Assembly: GCA_005800655.1 (NCBI GenBank)
Contig: SYEV01000049.1
Coordinates: forward strand, 1 to 64,000
Direction: 5' to 3'
Source: Bacteroidota bacterium
Lineage (GTDB): Bacteria > Bacteroidota > Bacteroidia > Chitinophagales > Chitinophagaceae
Length of the DNA stretch: 64,000 nucleotides
In this document: positions 62,896 to 64,000 of the stretch, one piece after another
Layout: each line of letters opens with the position of its first letter
Position numbering within the stretch: the first letter of the stretch is position 1
Program-made: the position numbers and the translations under genes
The notes under the pieces: generated by a model
The model's database searches: none
What the model saw: only the letters and a program-made list of their open reading frames with translations
Told to the model about the DNA's origin: nothing

Positions 62896-63875
62896 AAATG
62901 AGATGGTTTAATATCAGCAAATTAAAGTTTGTCAATTTTATTTATTGGGTTTTTCTTACCTATATGATTGCTGCGTTTGTTTGGTGGTATGTTTCTCTCG
63001 AAAAACAAAATAATGAAATAGCAACAGTTAAATTCCAATCGATTCGAACAGACGACCCTGCTTTATATGAAAAAGTAAAAGCAATTGAAGCATTTGAGAC
63101 AAGAAAAACAAAACAATATATTTACGAAGGGGTCACTTTTCTTTTTTTATTCTTACTCGGTGCGATTTATGTTTACAGGTCGTTATTAAAACAATTAAGG
63201 TATTCGAATCAACAACAAAATTTTATGATGGCGGTAACGCATGAATTAAAAACGCCTATTGCCATTACACAGTTGAATATCGAAACTTTACTTAAAAGAG
63301 AGTTAGAACCTGCACAGAAAAAAATGCTAATTGAGAATACCTTAAAGGAAACGCACCGATTAGACGCGCTTTGTAACAATATTTTATTAGCCTCGCAGTT
63401 AGATATGGGTAAATACGAATCCAACATGCAACTCATAGATTTGTCTGACCTTATTGAAAAGTTACTCCATTCCTTTCAAGAACGATTCGAATATCGAAAA
63501 TTAATTACAACAATTACTCCGTCTGTTTTTATACAAGCAGAACCATTACTTATTCAGTTATTAGTAAATAATTTATTGGACAATGCCCATAAATATTCAA
63601 CGATTGCTAGTCCGATTACGGTGTTACTTACTACCCATTCAAATCAAATTCATTTAATAATTAAAGATGAAGGGGTAGGTATTCCTATGGAAGAGCGTGA
63701 TAAAATATTTGAAAAATTTTACCGCATAGGAGATGAATCTACGAGAACTACAAAGGGGACTGGTTTGGGTTTGTATTTGTGTAAAAAGATCAGCGAATTT
63801 CATCAGGCAACAATTAACGTAGAAGCAAATATGCCCAACGGCAGTGTTTTCAAAATAAATTTTCCAATATCATGA
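62892..63875 (+). CDS. Sensor histidine kinase, two TM helices, no obvious HAMP
   Basis: NFMMAVTHELKTPIAITQLNIETLL H-box, NNLLDNAHKYS, GTGLGLYLCKKI. Confidence 0.93.
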   Translation: MKMRWFNISKLKFVNFIYWVFLTYMIAAFVWWYVSLEKQNNEIATVKFQSIRTDDPALYEKVKAIEAFETRKTKQYIYEGVTFLFLFLLGAIYVYRSLLKQLRYSNQQQNFMMAVTHELKTPIAITQLNIETLLKRELEPAQKKMLIENTLKETHRLDALCNNILLASQLDMGKYESNMQLIDLSDLIEKLLHSFQERFEYRKLITTITPSVFIQAEPLLIQLLVNNLLDNAHKYSTIASPITVLLTTHSNQIHLIIKDEGVGIPMEERDKIFEKFYRIGDESTRTTKGTGLGLYLCKKISEFHQATINVEANMPNGSVFKINFPIS

Positions 63876-64000
63876 GTACCCAAAAGCATAGCATTTTACT
63901 GGTGGAAGATGAGCAGCATTTGCATGAGGCACTTAAGTTAAATTTATCGTTGGAAGGATATGAGGTTAGCTCTGCTTATGATGGACCCAAAGCGTTACAG
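63872..64000 (+). CDS. Response regulator receiver domain, 3' truncated by window edge
   Basis: Reading frame from ATG 63872: MSTQKHSILLVEDEQHLHEALKLNLSLEGYEVSSAYDGPKALQ. Confidence 0.85.
   Translation, partial: MSTQKHSILLVEDEQHLHEALKLNLSLEGYEVSSAYDGPKALQ

Overview
The window is a dense, AT-rich chromosomal segment. Gene content (gldH, SusC/TonB-type receptor, long PurF-like protein) and TTTG-N(19-21)-TAnnTTTG promoters point to a Bacteroidota bacterium, probably Chitinophagaceae-like. Nearly all of it is housekeeping or metabolic: rimP-nusA-infB, purF-like, recQ, ligA, obgE, bipA, asd, ald, xylB-xylA, an arginine-metabolism set, an RND efflux pair, gldH with a two-component system, and a ppk1-ppx polyphosphate pair. 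I saw no CRISPR array, phage, transposon, rRNA or tRNA. The points most worth a second look are small. (1) ppk1 is split by one in-frame TGA in an otherwise intact 700-codon frame, followed by CAA TTA. (2) 11-bp-periodic direct repeats resembling Pho boxes lie upstream of ppk1/lpxH-like, of a TonB receptor, and, in a TGTCAT variant, of xylB-xylA. (3) A terminator-like hairpin sits between a consensus promoter and rimP, where no upstream gene could use it. (4) The asd leader has two terminator hairpins, a possible antiterminator pairing and a mini-ORF. (5) Hairpins and a direct repeat fill the bipA/obgE gap, and a perfect 15-bp stem overlaps the ligA stop codon. Functional names come from reading the translations, without database searches.
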